A stretch of DNA of 64,000 nt from Tetraselmis striata. Lineage: Eukaryota; Chlorophyta; Chlorodendrophyceae; Chlorodendrales; Chlorodendraceae. A program made the position numbers and the translations under genes. The stretch covers positions 28,933 to 92,932 of the forward strand of contig VCJN01002823.1 of the NCBI GenBank assembly GCA_006384855.1, read 5' to 3'. Positions 22,157 to 35,758 of the stretch are shown piece after piece. The notes below the pieces were generated by a model that ran no database searches, had not been told where the DNA came from, and saw only the letters and a list, made by a program, of their open reading frames with translations. Each line of letters opens with the position of its first letter. Position 1 is the first letter of the stretch.

Positions 22157-25100
22157 CTACTGGTGGCGGCTGTGCCCGTTGCGCTGGTCGGACCTCGAGT
22201 ACTGATGCTCGCCGCCCTCCGAGCGCCCCTGCTGGTCCCCTGCCCAGCGGAGCTCGCCCCCGGCCGCAGAGCCTGCGCTGTACGAGTGGTAGCCGGCGTT
22301 GTACGAGTTGCTGCCGTTCCACTGGTCGTGCTGCTGCTGCTGCTGCTGCTGCGGCTGCTCGTGGGGGCGGCCTTGGTGGTAGCCGTGCCCGTCATGTGCG
22401 GAAGTGCTTGGGTGCTGGCCTCCAGCCGTCGCCGCCTGCTGCCACTCGTGCCACGACGCGTCGTACTGTGCGCCCTGGTGGCCGCCCTGGGGGGCTTGCG
22501 GGTGGCCGTTGGTCTGGCCCGACATGGGCGGGATCGGAGGGACTTCATCGATCTCGGACATCAGGAGGCTGGCGGTCTGCAGCGCCTGCTCAAACCCAGC
22601 CGCGGACTCGCCCAGCTGGGACTTGAGGTCGCTGTTCTCTTGCTTCAGGGCCTGGTAAGATCGGGAGAAGCAGGCAGGGACCAACGCGTCAGAGGTCGCC
22701 GTCAACGCCACTGCATGTGGCACTGTGTTTCGGGGTTTAGGCGGTTGCTTGTCGACAGGCGAGGTAGCGCGTGCGTTTCGCATGCTTTTACGGATACACA
22801 GCAAGTGTGTTCCAGGGCTAAGGACGCGCCGCAGAGTCAGCCACTGCGGGGTTCCAGTAGTTCTGTAAAGGCCGTCGGCACCCGAGCTGTTCGTGCCCCC
22901 CCCCCTCTCCCCCCCAAATAATGAACCGGGATTGCCGCATCTGGCAATGGTTGCGTGTTGTGTTTGTGGTGCACATTGATATGTTTCCGGGAGTGTGGAG
23001 CAGTTTCCCTCAATAGGGGGAGGAGGGGAGGGGGCAATGACTGTGTGTGATCCCAGGGTTATATTGCGGTACATGGCGAACCCCCCCCCTCAACCCGGCC
23101 TCCATGGTGGTGGGCACCATCCACGCGCGCCGCGCACCTGAATCTCCACGGTCTGCTGCTTGGACCGCTCCTTCTCGATCCCCAGCTCGGTCTTGAGGTT
23201 GGCCACCTCGATGCGCGCCACCTTGGCCTCCTCCTTTGCGGCGCTCAGCTCCCCGCGCCACTGCTTGAGCTCGTTCTTGGTGGTGCTCATCTTTGCCTCA
23301 ATCTCACTGCAAGCGGGGCGGAAAGGGGGAGGGGGGTGGATAATATCATCAGGGCGAGAGGAAACAGCGGGGGGATAGAATGAGAATCCGATGCATCCGG
23401 GGGTTCTTTGTGTTTTTATATGCCGGCCGGGAAGCACTCACATTATGCAGGCAAACAAATGCACGACTGGTTTCGAGTCACGTCCGTCTGGCTTGTACAC
23501 CCCTCTGCCCCCCCCCCCCCCCCCCCCCCCCCCCATTTTCTATGATCATAGGAATGCACTTTCATAGGGTTCTACAAGACCCTAAATACACCCGAAACCC
23601 CCCAAAATGAGCCGCCGGGGCTCACAGGGGTTCCATGGCAGACAAGATCACCCAGGTTTGGCCGAGGCTGCCAGTTTCACAGAGGAGCAGGGAGGGGCGG
23701 CGGGCAGCGGGGGGCGCACTTGGCCCAGCTGAGCAGCTGATTCTCGCGGGTCACCGAGCCGGCAGTGGACACCACGGAGGAGCCCTGGCCGCCGTCCCTG
23801 TCCGCATCGCCACAGCAGCGGAGTCAGCCGCCAACCCCGCACACCACCACTGCACCGCGAGGGTTACGGCGCACGGCAGCATCCCTTCCCTGACACTCGA
23901 AAATTTCCGGTTGGGCCGGGATTTCAGGGTTTTGTACAGCAAAACACGCCAAGTTCGCTTCCCCAGTGTTGATGTGGGACTGTCGGACATATATATTGGC
24001 ACACTGCACCAGGGCGCCCAGGTGATGGCAGGGCCAGGATCAGGGCCAGGGACCTCCGGGGGTATGTATATCACCACTGTCCAGGTAATGTGCTCTTTTC
24101 TCCCGTACAGTATTGCCGCAAGCACCCAAACCCTAATAAACCCTAGCATCATTTGCCATGTTACCGGGAGGCTCTCAGTACATCTTTACCGCGAGGGGAC
24201 TGGCGCTGGAATGCTTCAACACGGGACGTGCATGCTAGAAATAGCAACGCCGGGGTGCGCCCGGGAAACACTGAAACTTTGCATCAAACCCTGGCGGCCT
24301 CAAGACACGACACGGCAAGGACAATCCCACCCTCTCTTAGGTTTAGGGACCTGGAGTTCAGAGGGCCGCGCGCTACGCTCTTTAACTAAGTGGCCTTTAT
24401 GCGGGTCCGTTCAGCCGGGCCGTAAGACAGCTGGGCTGTGTAGCATCAAAGACTAAGCGGGGACAAAGTTGTAAGACATTTCGAATTTCCCCCGCCCTGT
24501 ACTCATACACCGGTCTCCCACACTCGGGCGCGGCGCCCCCGGCACGCACCAGTTGTCGTGGACCTCCAGGTTTGCCTGGTCCGGCTTGACGGCCAGCACG
24601 TTGTTGTTGCCCTGCTGCCACTTGAGCGGCGCGCCGTCCGCGCCCACCAGCACGTACTTGTACTCCTGCACGCTGGACTGCGGCAGCGGGATGGTGGCGG
24701 TCCACATGTCCCCCATGCCCCACTGCATCGTGGGCGCCTGGGACAGGTTCCACGCGCCTGCGCGCACACAGACGCGACGTGTCAGCCACCGCCTGCCAGA
24801 ACACCCCCGAAGAAACAGCACCCCGGAACACGCTACCCAAACCCCTCGCAATGGTACACACTAGACGAAGGCACACGCACGACAAGTCGAGCATTCATGC
24901 CTCCCCGCCTGCCCCGCCGCGGCGCCACAAACTGCCAAAAACCTAAATCATGACAACGGCCACAGCCCCCATCCAAGCAAAGGGAATCCCTGAGGAAAAT
25001 TCTGCACTAAAACCCCCAAAAAACCAACGATAATCCTGCCCACCACCCTCCACCAGTGATGTTTTCGGCGGTTGTCCCATGTTGCCGCGGCTTCCGGAAA

Positions 25101-26183
25101 AAAACTGTAAACATGGCAAGTCGGCTGAGTCCTTTGCAGGCCCCCGACTGGAGGCTGGTCCACCAGCACCGGAGGAAAAAGCGTACACATGGCTCGGAAA
25201 CAACGTTGAAGCAACGACTGGCGCACATTGTCCGCGCAATGGCAGTTAATTACCGGTACAGCAAAAATCCAATTGTACTATGTGTCACCACGACCCCCCC
25301 CCTCCCCCTTTTCCTTCTGGGAAATCATGGCACAAAACCGCGTACTCTGTGGAAGTTCTGTTAAATGTCCTGAACACGTGAAGTTAGTGCGAACTAAATA
25401 ATCCGCCAAGGGTTTAGGGTTTGTTCCACTCACCGAGTCCGGGGGCGCTGCCGATGATCCTCAGGCTCTCGCCGAAAGAGGTGCAGAACTTGAGGTTGAA
25501 CCGCACGTCCGCGGTGGCGCCGTCTGATGCGGAGGGCTGCTGATGTTGCAGCGCGTGGCCGGCGGCAGCGTTAAACTGGCCGCCGTGGGCGGGGTGGGCT
25601 TGGTGGTGGTGCTGCTGATGGTGGTGGTGGTGCTGGCTCTGGTCATGGTGTGGCTGATGGTGTGGCAGCGGCTGCTGCTGCGCCGCCGGCTGCTGCTGCT
25701 GCCAGGCCGCAGCGGCGGACGTGCTCCACTGGCTCTGGTTCTGAGCCTCTGTGCGCTGGGCATCGCCATCTGGTCGCAGATCGACACGAACATCAGGTGT
25801 AAATCCACGTGACTGTGCAGTTTTATCCACATGCAATCGCGAAGTCGAATCACAAACAAAGTAAAATGGCAATATCGGGGGGTGGACTGTAACCATGTCA
25901 CAGGTCCATGACAGGCAAGAGCATGGACAGGAGGGGAGTGCTCACATCGGGCGGCTTCCATTGCCTGCGCCCAGCGGGCCTTGTACTCCGCGCGGCGCCC
26001 CTCGCGGGTGTGCTCGTGCTCGGAGCGCCATGCCGGGTTGTTGCCCCAGGAGTCGCTGCCGCCAGAGTGGGCGCTCAGGACCATCACCCGCAGGGAGGAG
26101 GTCCTGGGAGCGAGAGGGGACCTGCCGGCCGCACCCTGGATCGGCCGCATGACCAAAGATTTGTTTGCGGGAGAGAACGCCAT
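22157..26183 (-). CDS. CBM20 starch-binding coiled-coil protein 1 (predicted plastid protein)
   Basis: The predicted role is binding starch through a CBM20 domain and scaffolding through a coiled coil. Exons: 26183-25946, 25769-25434, 24757-24550, 23797-23720, 23306-23138, 22651-22157, giving 507 residues. Residues 1 to about 40 look like a chloroplast transit peptide (Ser/Arg/Ala-rich, then RVMVLSA). A Gln/His-rich linker spans about 100-160. CBM20 covers about 166-262, with SFGESLRIIGSAPGLGAWN and aromatic sugar-binding candidates in VQEYKYVLVG and LKWQQGNN. The coiled coil covers about 290-390 (STTKNELKQWRGELSAAKEE). The C-terminal 110 residues are rich in Gln, Gly, His, Tyr and Ser. The architecture recalls SAGA1 of the Chlamydomonas pyrenoid, though shorter. 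The first acceptor of exon 2 was chosen because the alternative gives a stop. Confidence 0.88.
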
Positions 26184-28978
26184 GTTGATAAGGGGTGGCG
26201 GCGGTCTGTGCTGTGGCTGGTGAACTGCGCAGCGGCGGCGCGAATCTGCTTTCCGTTGCCGCTCGGGCTCGGACCGTCGAACACCGCGTACCGAGCGTCG
26301 GGCGGCCTGCTCCCCTGAATAGCGAATGGAAGGCGTGCAGGTGGGATCAGTATCGGGGGAGGGGTGAGCAGCGCGGGGCGGCGCACCTGCCGGAATATTT
26401 GGCGGGGAGGCAAATGAAGGGAACGCGGCTCTGGACGGCAACAATTGTACGGACGGGCGAGGCAAAAATCCCGCGAGGGGCCGACAATGGTAATAACGTG
26501 TTGCGGTGCCTCGGGGACCCGCGACGCAAGAGCGATCGAGTGGTAGGTACGGAGATGGGGGATGTCGCGCGGATGGGGGTGGATATCAGTACGAGTAGCG
26601 AGAGTGCCGCGACGGAAGTGCGTGAGCTCCCCATCCCGGATGTTAAGCGGAGGCACTCCCTACCCTTGTCGACGAGCCGGCGTACGGTGCTGCCCGGCGG
26701 TGTACATCAGCCACGTACGCACCGGGCTTGGAGCCTTGCCCCCGGGGGCGAACGTGTCTATCTGAGACAATAGTCCGTCGAGAACAACCGCGGAGATGTA
26801 AGAGGGGGGGGCGGGGGGGGGGGGGGGGGTAGCGGAGCGGAACAGAATTGCAGCCCGAACGCAGGCCATAGTCGGCCCGGAACCGCCGGTCCGACGTGGC
26901 TCCGCGACGAGCGCAATTTCCCGCCTGACGTTCTACTACGGCGTTGCGACACTATAGTAGCACGTGTTGCCGTGCCGGAAAAGCTGCAGCTCTTCGCTAC
27001 TGGGCGGATCCTATAGGCATGTACCTGTTTAGGAGATCAGGGGCGGGACGGGAGTAGAGAGCGGTCGGTGAGATGCTGCTTACAGATTGGTTGGTGGGTG
27101 AAGTGACGCGGGTGGTCGGGGGACGGAATATAGTGACGGCCACACCGCGACGGCCCGCGGATGCCGATGGGTTGCTCGCGGATACTAGTCGCTTCTCATC
27201 GGCGGCAGCGGTCTGTCCGACTTTACGTCAGCATTAATCCGCGAGACGGCGGCACGTTAGTAACACCAAGGGCGAGGATATTCATGCTTAAGTACGAAGG
27301 ATACGAGACATTTCAGACGAACTACACGGGTTCCCCAACTGTGACGAGTCCTTGACGACGATATGCGCCAGCAGATGTTGGTCGGCCGAGCCAGTAGTTT
27401 ATCCAGTGTCTTGAGCCACTGAGGTTTTGATACGATTATGTCGGCTCGTATCCTCTCGCACCTTCGCAGCGGATCTTCAGGCCATTTCTGCGGCCAGCAA
27501 CGGGCGCTCACGACATCTGGCCAACTACACGCGATATGGGGCACACGCGGAAACATATCCAACCGATGGTACATTCAGCGTAACACTTGCGGTTTAGCCC
27601 CAGGATCCGGGCGTGTTTCGTACATCGAGTGGTCGAGCTGGCGCGTGGCGTATCTGAGACATGAATCCCGTAGTTTCGTGCAATACTTATCATACGAGGT
27701 ACCCGTGCCCTTACCGGGTCGTACGGTTCCGCCTACCGTATAAATAATATATATTTACAAATAAGCGCGGACATCACCAGACAGCAGATGATACCTACTG
27801 GTACCAGGGGTAACCCGCCCTGGTTACCCCTTCTGGTACTCTGTAAGTATAATTAGGGACGATAGGTAAACGGATTTCTGCCTTCTGCTGCCAGCTCATG
27901 TAATTATAGGTAAACGGATTCACAGTAGTTGGATACACAGTAAGGATTGGTAGATATTAAATTGTCGCTAATAGATATCGGCCATCTCTCTCACATAGCA
28001 GCAAATTGAAGAAGAAAAATCTTATACAGTCGAAAGATCATTGTACTTCCTGTAACTGAAAACCCAGTGATCCGAGAAAATAGCACTAGACCTGCTGCGC
28101 TGCTAGATTAGATAGGATTCGGAAAGCTGATGATTAGGATTCGCTGCCCCGTCGTATGTTACCGATTCGCGTACCTGCAGTTGTGTTCGCGCATTATCCG
28201 CAGCGCAGGCAGGCAGCATCAGCAGCGGATATAAGGATTATGGTATTCACGTACCCGCGGATATCATGGACATGATTCGGACGATAGCGGACGACCGAGC
28301 GCCGACTGTCGGCCAGACGGCGCGCATCACGCGGCGCGGACAGGACGATAACCAGTTGCAGGATGCGGTGTTGGGTTTAATATGCCATACCATCATGCCA
28401 TACCAGACTGGCGCCCACGGGTACGGTAATCAGGATCATCCATAACTCGCTATCTAACTACCCGTAAGGATTACACATTGACATTATTCAAGTCGTCAAT
28501 GATCTCCCAGTTGTGCAATCACGAAAGCCACATTGTCGCTATGCTTGGACCTGGCTCCGAGAAAAAATAAGATACCTGTAACGACGCAAGTTTTTCGAAG
28601 ACTTATCGGATAGATAGCCACTTTGAAGCAAGTAGGATATTTGATGTCGAGCCTGAGATGGTGAAAGCCCTATGTCACGTGTGCAGTTTGCCCTCCTTCA
28701 TACCTGCTTGCTCTGCCTCGCTGCCCGGGTCGGGGTTTCTGACAACCACTTGCCACCAGTAGAGCCAAACGCTCACATGCATGCACCACAACCATCCCGG
28801 CACCGGGCGCTTGCAAAGGTTGCACAGACTCCTGAACTGGAGACAGCGAGACACAGCAGCCTGTGGATTTGACGGGCCGTGTCGATTGATGACCGCTTGT
28901 TGGCTGGCTCACAACGGAATTAAACGCGCCGCGATTTACACCGCAGCGGCAAAGAAGGACTTCCTGGCATCTGCGCCT
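26184..28978. other. Intergenic between CBM20 gene 1 and SAC9
   Basis: No gene supported. It holds the 5' flank of CBM20 gene 1, a G17 run at 26813-26829 and an imperfect hairpin near 27800-27839. A UGUAA motif for SAC9 lies at 28940-28936, 39 bases after its stop. Confidence 0.55.
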
Positions 28979-30047
28979 TCAGATGAGACTCTGGTCAGAA
29001 GGCGGCGAAAGGGTACCAGTTCCCAGGGCCGAGAACGCGCCCGAGTTGACATGCTGCGGTGGCCGCGTTGCGGCGGTGAAGGCCAGCGCGGCGGCCCGCT
29101 CCGCAGCAGCGGCTGCACCCACCGACAGCTGCGCCCTCTTGGCCCCAGTGGCGGCAGGGCCGTCGTCTGCAGCCTCTTCCTCGTAGTCGCTGATGTCGTC
29201 CGGCAGGATTGGCTCGTCGTACGGCTCCGCACTGGGGAAGTGCCGCCCAATCTTCAGGCCCAGGAACATCTCCAGTTGCGCCATGCGAGACTCGTCCTGA
29301 GAACGGAGCCAGGCGGCACGATTAGCGAGTCATCATGAGAAGGCCGGGCTGGGTTGCTGTGACGCAAGGGCATTGTCCCGGAGTGGGTTGTTGGGAGGGA
29401 GTACCTGCAGGAGGTTGATGAAGCGGCGCTGCACCGCCACACCAGCATTCATGGCGACACCCATGCCGCCGCTTCGCCCACTGCGCTTCCGGTTGCCCTC
29501 CAGCAGGCAGATGGACTGCGAATGCATCGCGCGGCTGTTGGTGTAGAACATGGCCTGCAGGTCGCCGTTGATGAGGAAGAGCTCCGACATGGCCGACACC
29601 ACGTCCGGCAGCAGGTGCGCTTTCACCTGCTCAGGACGTTGCAGCGATGAAAGGAGGCTGTCATGGGCCATGTCATACACCCATGCACTCTCCCACATAC
29701 CAACAGATGCATTAACATATGAAATATTGCATTAATATACATTTGAATCACGGATCCGAGGCAAAACACAAATATTGGTTCTGAAGTTATTGAAAATGCG
29801 GTAAATGCTAGCCCTCAAGCGACAAATACCTGATGATACCTACGTAACATTATACGTTTCAAAAATGACGCTACACCAGTGACATGACATGATGTCGGAA
29901 TTCCATGGATGGGGATGTACAGTTTTAGTTATCATGGCATAGTGCGTCATGATAACTAAAAGACCAATAAATCCACGCTGCGAATTCATGGGGAATAAAC
30001 TCGTGAGGAGAGCAGAGCCACACCGGAAATATGACAGGTCACACGCA

Positions 30048-30122
<75 letters not shown>

Positions 30123-33100
30123 ATAGAAAGCAATGTCTAATAACAACAAAATGCGGCACGGCTTTCCTCAAGATAGGCCGCCTTTAGCCAGGCAGTGGAG
30201 AGCGCTGAGGGGTTCCGCATAGTTGGGTACCGGAGGCGGTGTCCCACCTGCTGTACGCTCCACCCAAAGAGGCCCCACTCCGGCATTGTGGCCGGGGCCT
30301 CCGCCACCATCATGTCCGAACCTGACGGCTCACTTTCACTCTCGCTCTCCGGTTCCTCGGCCGACCCCGCTTCCATCGGCGGCGCAACCCAACTCGTGGA
30401 TTTGGTGTTATGGTCGATGTAGAAGGTGCGCCCGGTGATGGGGTCCTTGCGCGCCTCCCAGCCGGGCGGCAGCGCGGGTTTGGCGGCCGCGCCGGGCTCC
30501 GGGCGGCTGGAGGCCTGCGCGCCGCCGCCGCTGTCTGAGGCCATCGTGTCGAGCTCCGCACCGCTGCGCGAGCCCGAGATGCCGGTGCGCGCTATACGAT
30601 ACGCCACGCCGTCCACAGACTTGCTGATGGATTTGCTGAACGCCTGTGAGCAGAGTGTACAAGTAGCCACAGCCCGTCACTCTACTGGCTGGTGCCGCAC
30701 ATGAAATCCCAATATTTCGGTGCCGCGGGTCGCACAAGAGGAAGGGGGGGGGGGGGGGGGGGATACTTGTTGAAGATGGAAATATTAAGTACTGTGATGG
30801 CTCAGTAACAGCGCGATGGTAAATGCTCTTCCCGGGAATATAACACACTATCTCATTTTGACAAACAAGACGTACAGGAGATGCCCTTCCTGTGTTGTGG
30901 AAGGCGGGGAGGGGGGGGGGGGGGGGGGGGGGTTGAAATACTGCATTCTTGTTAAAGAAGACATGCAGTTGTGTTGGGTGCCTGAGAGCAGGAGCAAATA
31001 CCGATATAACAAACATAACAGTACGTGCGGCACACACAATGGTTGCTGCTGGACCGGCATCTTTGAGAGGCGCACCTTGCTGAGCGCCCCAAAGCTGCCG
31101 CTGGAGGAGCTGCCGCGCTCCGGTAGGTTGTTTGGGCTGGCCAGGCTACCCGGGGCCCACAGGACTTGCGCCCCCTTACGCGGGCGGCCCACAATGGACA
31201 TGCCGCACGCCTTGGTCTGCTCAACCAGCGACTGCGTCGCGCTGAAGTAGGAGGCCACGTTGGTTCGATCCAGGGAGTCCGCACAGTTGAAGCGCAGCAC
31301 GCCAAACTGCTGCCGCTCCCAGCGCACGCGCCAGCCGCCAGGCCAGTCCGTCACTATCACGTCGGGATCGCTCTGTTCCGGGAGCTGGCCTGCGGCATGG
31401 ATTGTGCCATATGCGATGTCCGCCTGGGGGATGGGGGGCGGGGAGGGGCGGGGGGGGGGGGTTGAGGAACAGCCCCATGTAAATCTGCAAGCCGGAAAAG
31501 GCATGCGCACACCAATACACTCAGCGCTGTGTGCATGTGTCTGCACGCGCGGGTGTGTCCAGGAGTTAGGAAGGACCCAGCAATACAGCTCACTGCTGAC
31601 CATCATATGGACCGCCTGACTACACCGTCTTGACATTGGAGTGACCCTTTTGAGGAAAGGAGAGGGGGGGGGGGGGGGGGGACCTGTGGCTGGATGGGGT
31701 GCAGCAGCGACCAGAGGCCCTCCACTGCGCTCGTCTCCCCAAGGCTCTTCACGGTCGCGTGCCAGTCAAAGTTTAGCACAATCACACGGCTCGCAGGCTC
31801 CAGCCGGCGCACGTGGCGCGCCATCTCGTGGAAGTGCTCGCTCAGCAACAGCTCGCTCTTGCCCATGGCGCAGCGCAGCAGGTTCACGCAGGTCACGGGC
31901 ACCTCGGCGGGCGGCACCGGCTTCTCGCCGGCGCCGGGATGCGGCACGTAGCGGTGCTGCAGCCGCTTGAAGTATTTCCCGCTGCCACGGTAAGTGTGTG
32001 CGGTGTTCACCCAGATCTCCGCCTCCCCGACGCCGCTGTTCTTTATCTCCACGCCCCACCAGATGGGTACGCTCCCGCGGCGCCACACAAAACTGCGGTT
32101 GGGGGCACGCCACGCACGGAATACCAATTGAACCAACAGGCCACCCCTGACTTTCTTTGGGCATTTCAGTGTGGTACAGCTACTCCAATACGATACCCAA
32201 CTCTACCACCTTGACGGCACCAGGACCTCTTGGCAGTGCGGTGAGAGGGGGGAGGGGGAACATAACGCCCCCCTCCTCGTTTCTGCTGCTGATATGAGTA
32301 CGGTACTACCGTGCGGTGAACTGCAGCTGCCGGAAACACATTGTTCTGTGGAGGAGCAACGCCGTCCTCCACTGTTCCAGTGGGGCGACACCACAATGTG
32401 GTGCAACACAACAAGTCTCCCACCTGCCAAGTACATGTCGCTGTGGTGCGGTGGTACACAGCAGTCCTTCTCTACTCGCACAGATACAAAGTACATCGAG
32501 ACAAAGCAGGGCAACCCTTTCCTCTGCTTATTGTGTCATAGCACTGCCGTGTGGTGGGACATTTGCTCGGCGTACAGCAGCCCCGCGGCTTCCAGCCCGG
32601 CCCGATGCTGCCATCAAAGGTGCAGCGAGTGGGGGGAGGGCTCACTTGGACCACTGCACCGGCTCCTGGCCCGTCTTGGGCAGCCGCCACACCAGCTGCT
32701 CGCACTCGATCTCGTTTCCAGCCGACGCCTGGTCATTGAGGCCGCGCGCGAGGTAGCGGGTGCCGGGGTGCAGCCGGCTGCGGCGGCTGATCTCTGCCAG
32801 CACCCACCGCCGGCCCTCCACGTCTGCCAGGGTGCGCGCCTCCACCATGCCCTGATCCGCCGCAACGACCGGGTGCGCGCACCGTCAGGCAGGCCAGGGT
32901 GCGCGTGCAAAGGGGGCATGGAAGGAGGAGCCTAGGGTACCATGACTGCGGGCCAAGACTCTGCGGCTGCATGTGGCATCGCGACTTACCCGTAATGATT
33001 GAAGTACCGTGCCCACGCGTAACTAACTTTGCACCTGTGTCCCCCCCCCCCCCCCCCCCCACCCAACCCCCCCTGGAATGGGATGCTCACATTCTTTATA

Positions 33101-35758
33101 CGAGTACAGCATTCTGTTCAGGTTTGTGATACCGATACTGCACTGCGGTTTCAATGATATTTTGCTTGCTGCGGTGGTGCTGTGTTAGTGTACCGACACC
33201 GAACGTGCCCTCTTTATCCGAGCGGCCATGGCACAGCTCACAGGCTGGACCGGCGCCGACTCGGGCCGCACCACCAAAAAAGCAAAGCCCCCTGCCCACC
33301 AGAGCGCCCAAGGCGGCGCCGCCCCACCGCCTTCAGGCGGCCGAGGCCGAGGCCGCGGCCCTGGCGGCGGCCGACGCCAATACCAAAGCCGTGGTCGTAG
33401 CCACGGCGCGGGCCACAGCTACCAGTCCAAGGGGCGGGGCGGGGCGGGGGAGCAAGTCGGCAAGGTGTCTGGCTGTCCCTCGTACAGTACTCGAGGCATG
33501 CCCGTCTAGCCTAGTACAATCAGCCAGTAACCCCCCCCCCCCCCCTCCCCCCCCCCCCCCCCCCCCCCCCACCATCACCACCTCCACCACTTCAAATACA
33601 AAGCTTTTGTATGGGCCTTGATGAACTTTGAAGGTTTAGGGTTCTAGGGTTTTTAGGGTTTGATGAAATCGAAGGAAAATACCTATGACGTGCCCTGCCC
33701 TCCAAGCTCAAACCGGGACGGGTACGGAACGACACCGATGTGCATTTGTGGGCGCCCGAATTCTGATAATTGCAACGCGGGTGCCCTTGAGTGCATTGAC
33801 GCCCGTACCTGCTGCAGCTGTGGGCACATCTCCTGCAGGCCCAGCTTCCGGAAAGGCGAGCTCAGCCAGCGGTTCCACACCCACTCGCAAGACGGCAGCG
33901 TGGAAGGCTCCGCGCTGGGGAAGGGCCGCGTCACGTCGGCGGTCTCGCAGAAGAAGTGCGCGCCTGCAGCAGGAGTGTAGCACAGCAGGGCGCTGAGCGA
34001 GAGGAGGTGTTTGGGGGGGGGGGGGGGGGGGGGGCTTCTGCAATGCTGTGATAGACTCTACCCCCACTGACCCCAAATAAACTCCCTATGAACAGCTCTC
34101 ATGTACCAGTTGGAGCTGTATGGGTACCCATACAGTTGTACTTGCTAGACCGGTATGGCTCAAGTCCTGGGAGGTGCCGCTTGAGGCACCGAAACAAACA
34201 AATTCAGCCACCTGCACCCGGTTCAAGGGAAGCTCTCTCTCAAAGCGTTATTGTATCTAGGGTAGTGTATGTGTACCAGAGAAATATGAAGAATGCTGTT
34301 CGGAATGATTGCGCAAGTGCCATGCTGTAGCATCCGTGAATGTATACGAGCATATCACATATCTACAGAGACATTTCTAGGTCCGAAGTCAACGTTGCCC
34401 TTCAATCCAATGGCTCCAGGCTGCTGGTTATATCACCCTAGGCTGAGGCGCCATGCTGTAATGAGTGCACTGATAGGCCTGAGCAGCCAGGACTGCGCGA
34501 CGGGGTCCAAGGAAGGGAGGGGGTCCAGCCATGCCTGGCATGAGTGGACGGGCGCCGCACCGTCGAGGGGGAACTCGATGAGTGACTCCAGTTTGCGCGC
34601 CTCCTCGCGTGACATCGGGCCCTCGCCGGTACCCTATCCGCACAGGCAGCAGCAAGGGTTGGTGCGGATGGGAGAGAGGGGTGGTAGGCAGAGTGGCGGG
34701 TGCGGTAAAGGGGGGGGGGGGGGCGTAGCCCACCTGCAGCGGCACCTTGATCCACTGCGACTCGCTGACCGTGAGCACCTGGTGCCCGCCAGGCAGCGTG
34801 ACCGCGACGCGCACACGCGTGGCCAGCAGCAGCAGCGCCGTGTCGTTGAGGGCTGCGTAACCGAGGATGGCACACGCACGGGCGCGCACCTGCAAACCAA
34901 CCCGGAGCTGCTCAGCGACAGCGGCTGCCGCTTGAGAGACGCATGCCCATTGCTACCCCCCCTCCCCCCCCCCCCGGCCCCCCACCCTTGGGCATTACAC
35001 ATCATTGCCGGGGGGTATGCCGCCACACCGCTGCCAGGAGCTGAGACAGCTTCTTCTCTACATTTTGTACAATTATGCTCTTTCCAACTGCGCTGGGCAG
35101 GGTGGGCAGGGGCAGGGGGCTGGGGGGAGCGCCGCACATCCAGGTCGCCAAAGGGCTTCAAATACTCGAGTGCCTTTGTCTGCGCAGCCCATGACAGTCC
35201 TTCTCAGCTCAGGGGCTATGAGGGGCTACAGGATGGGGGGTAAAGGGTCATGCACGGCGGACGGGGGCGGCACCTCATCCGGAAAGACGTGCACGCCGTC
35301 GCGCCAGTCAAAGTGCAGGTGGCCGTCGATGGGGTCGATGCGAATTAGGAGCGTGTCGGACCTGCCGCAGCGCCGACAGCGCACCCTGCATAAGCTGCGG
35401 CCTCTTCGCACCCCACCCCGCCAGCCATAACCAGCCATCATTCCTGGCAGGTTCCCCGCTCTGACGAGATACGTCCGGCTCCGCAAAGGCCAGCAGAGTC
35501 GGCCAGTACGGAATAATGTCGGGGATTACCAGCACAGCAGTCTGGCAGGCTGAGAGAAGAAATCATTCCGGGCGGAGAGGGGCGGGGCGGGCGGGGGGGG
35601 GGGGGGGGGGGAGCGCTTGCTCACCGCGTGGCGAGCGATGCCAGCACGAAGTGCTCGCCGGAGAGCAACACCCGCACGAAGAGCACCGCCGTGTTGCGCA
35701 GCTTGGGGGTGGTGAACTGGGGCAGCGGTCCCGAATCCATGGCGGGAGAACCCGACAT
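28979..35758 (-). CDS. SAC9: SAC9-type phosphoinositide phosphatase with WW domain
   Basis: This is a plant-lineage SAC-domain lipid phosphatase, expected to dephosphorylate phosphoinositides at membranes. Twelve exons: 35758-35625, 35361-35274, 35179-35138, 34889-34734, 34633-34561, 33963-33809, 32851-32646, 32092-31684, 31423-31076, 30643-30248, 29626-29405, 29296-28979; 848 residues with all phases consistent. Landmarks match Arabidopsis SAC9 in order: ILGYAAL, FCETADVTRPFPS, WVWNRWLSSPF, SRLHPGTRYLARG, VPIWWGVEIK, then the catalytic RFNCADSLDRTN (Cys468). An inserted WW domain starts LPPGWEARKDPITGRTFYID at about 595, and QLEMFLGLKIGRHFPS follows near 747. Arabidopsis SAC9 is about 1630 residues, so this protein lacks most of the C-terminal half. 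The acceptor of exon 11 is the least certain. Confidence 0.95.
30057..30121. repeat. CA dinucleotide microsatellite
   Basis: About 32 uninterrupted CA units lie in the intron between SAC9 exons 10 and 11. Confidence 0.98.

Noticed and set aside
22097-22921. 274-codon plus-strand ORF
   Set aside because: It is antisense to the last exon of CBM20 gene 1; Leu/Val-rich composition arises from the complement of Gln/Gly-rich codons.
25461-26465. 334-codon minus-strand ORF containing the CBM20 gene 1 start
   Set aside because: Only the part 25946-26183 is exon 1; the rest is upstream sequence, intron, and exon 2 in the wrong frame.
29840-30171. ORFs encoding Cys-Val or Thr-His strings
   Set aside because: Translations of the CA microsatellite.
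33630-33662. Telomere-like TTTAGGG words (also near 25408)
   Set aside because: Only a few degenerate units inside introns; not a telomere or a clear interstitial array.
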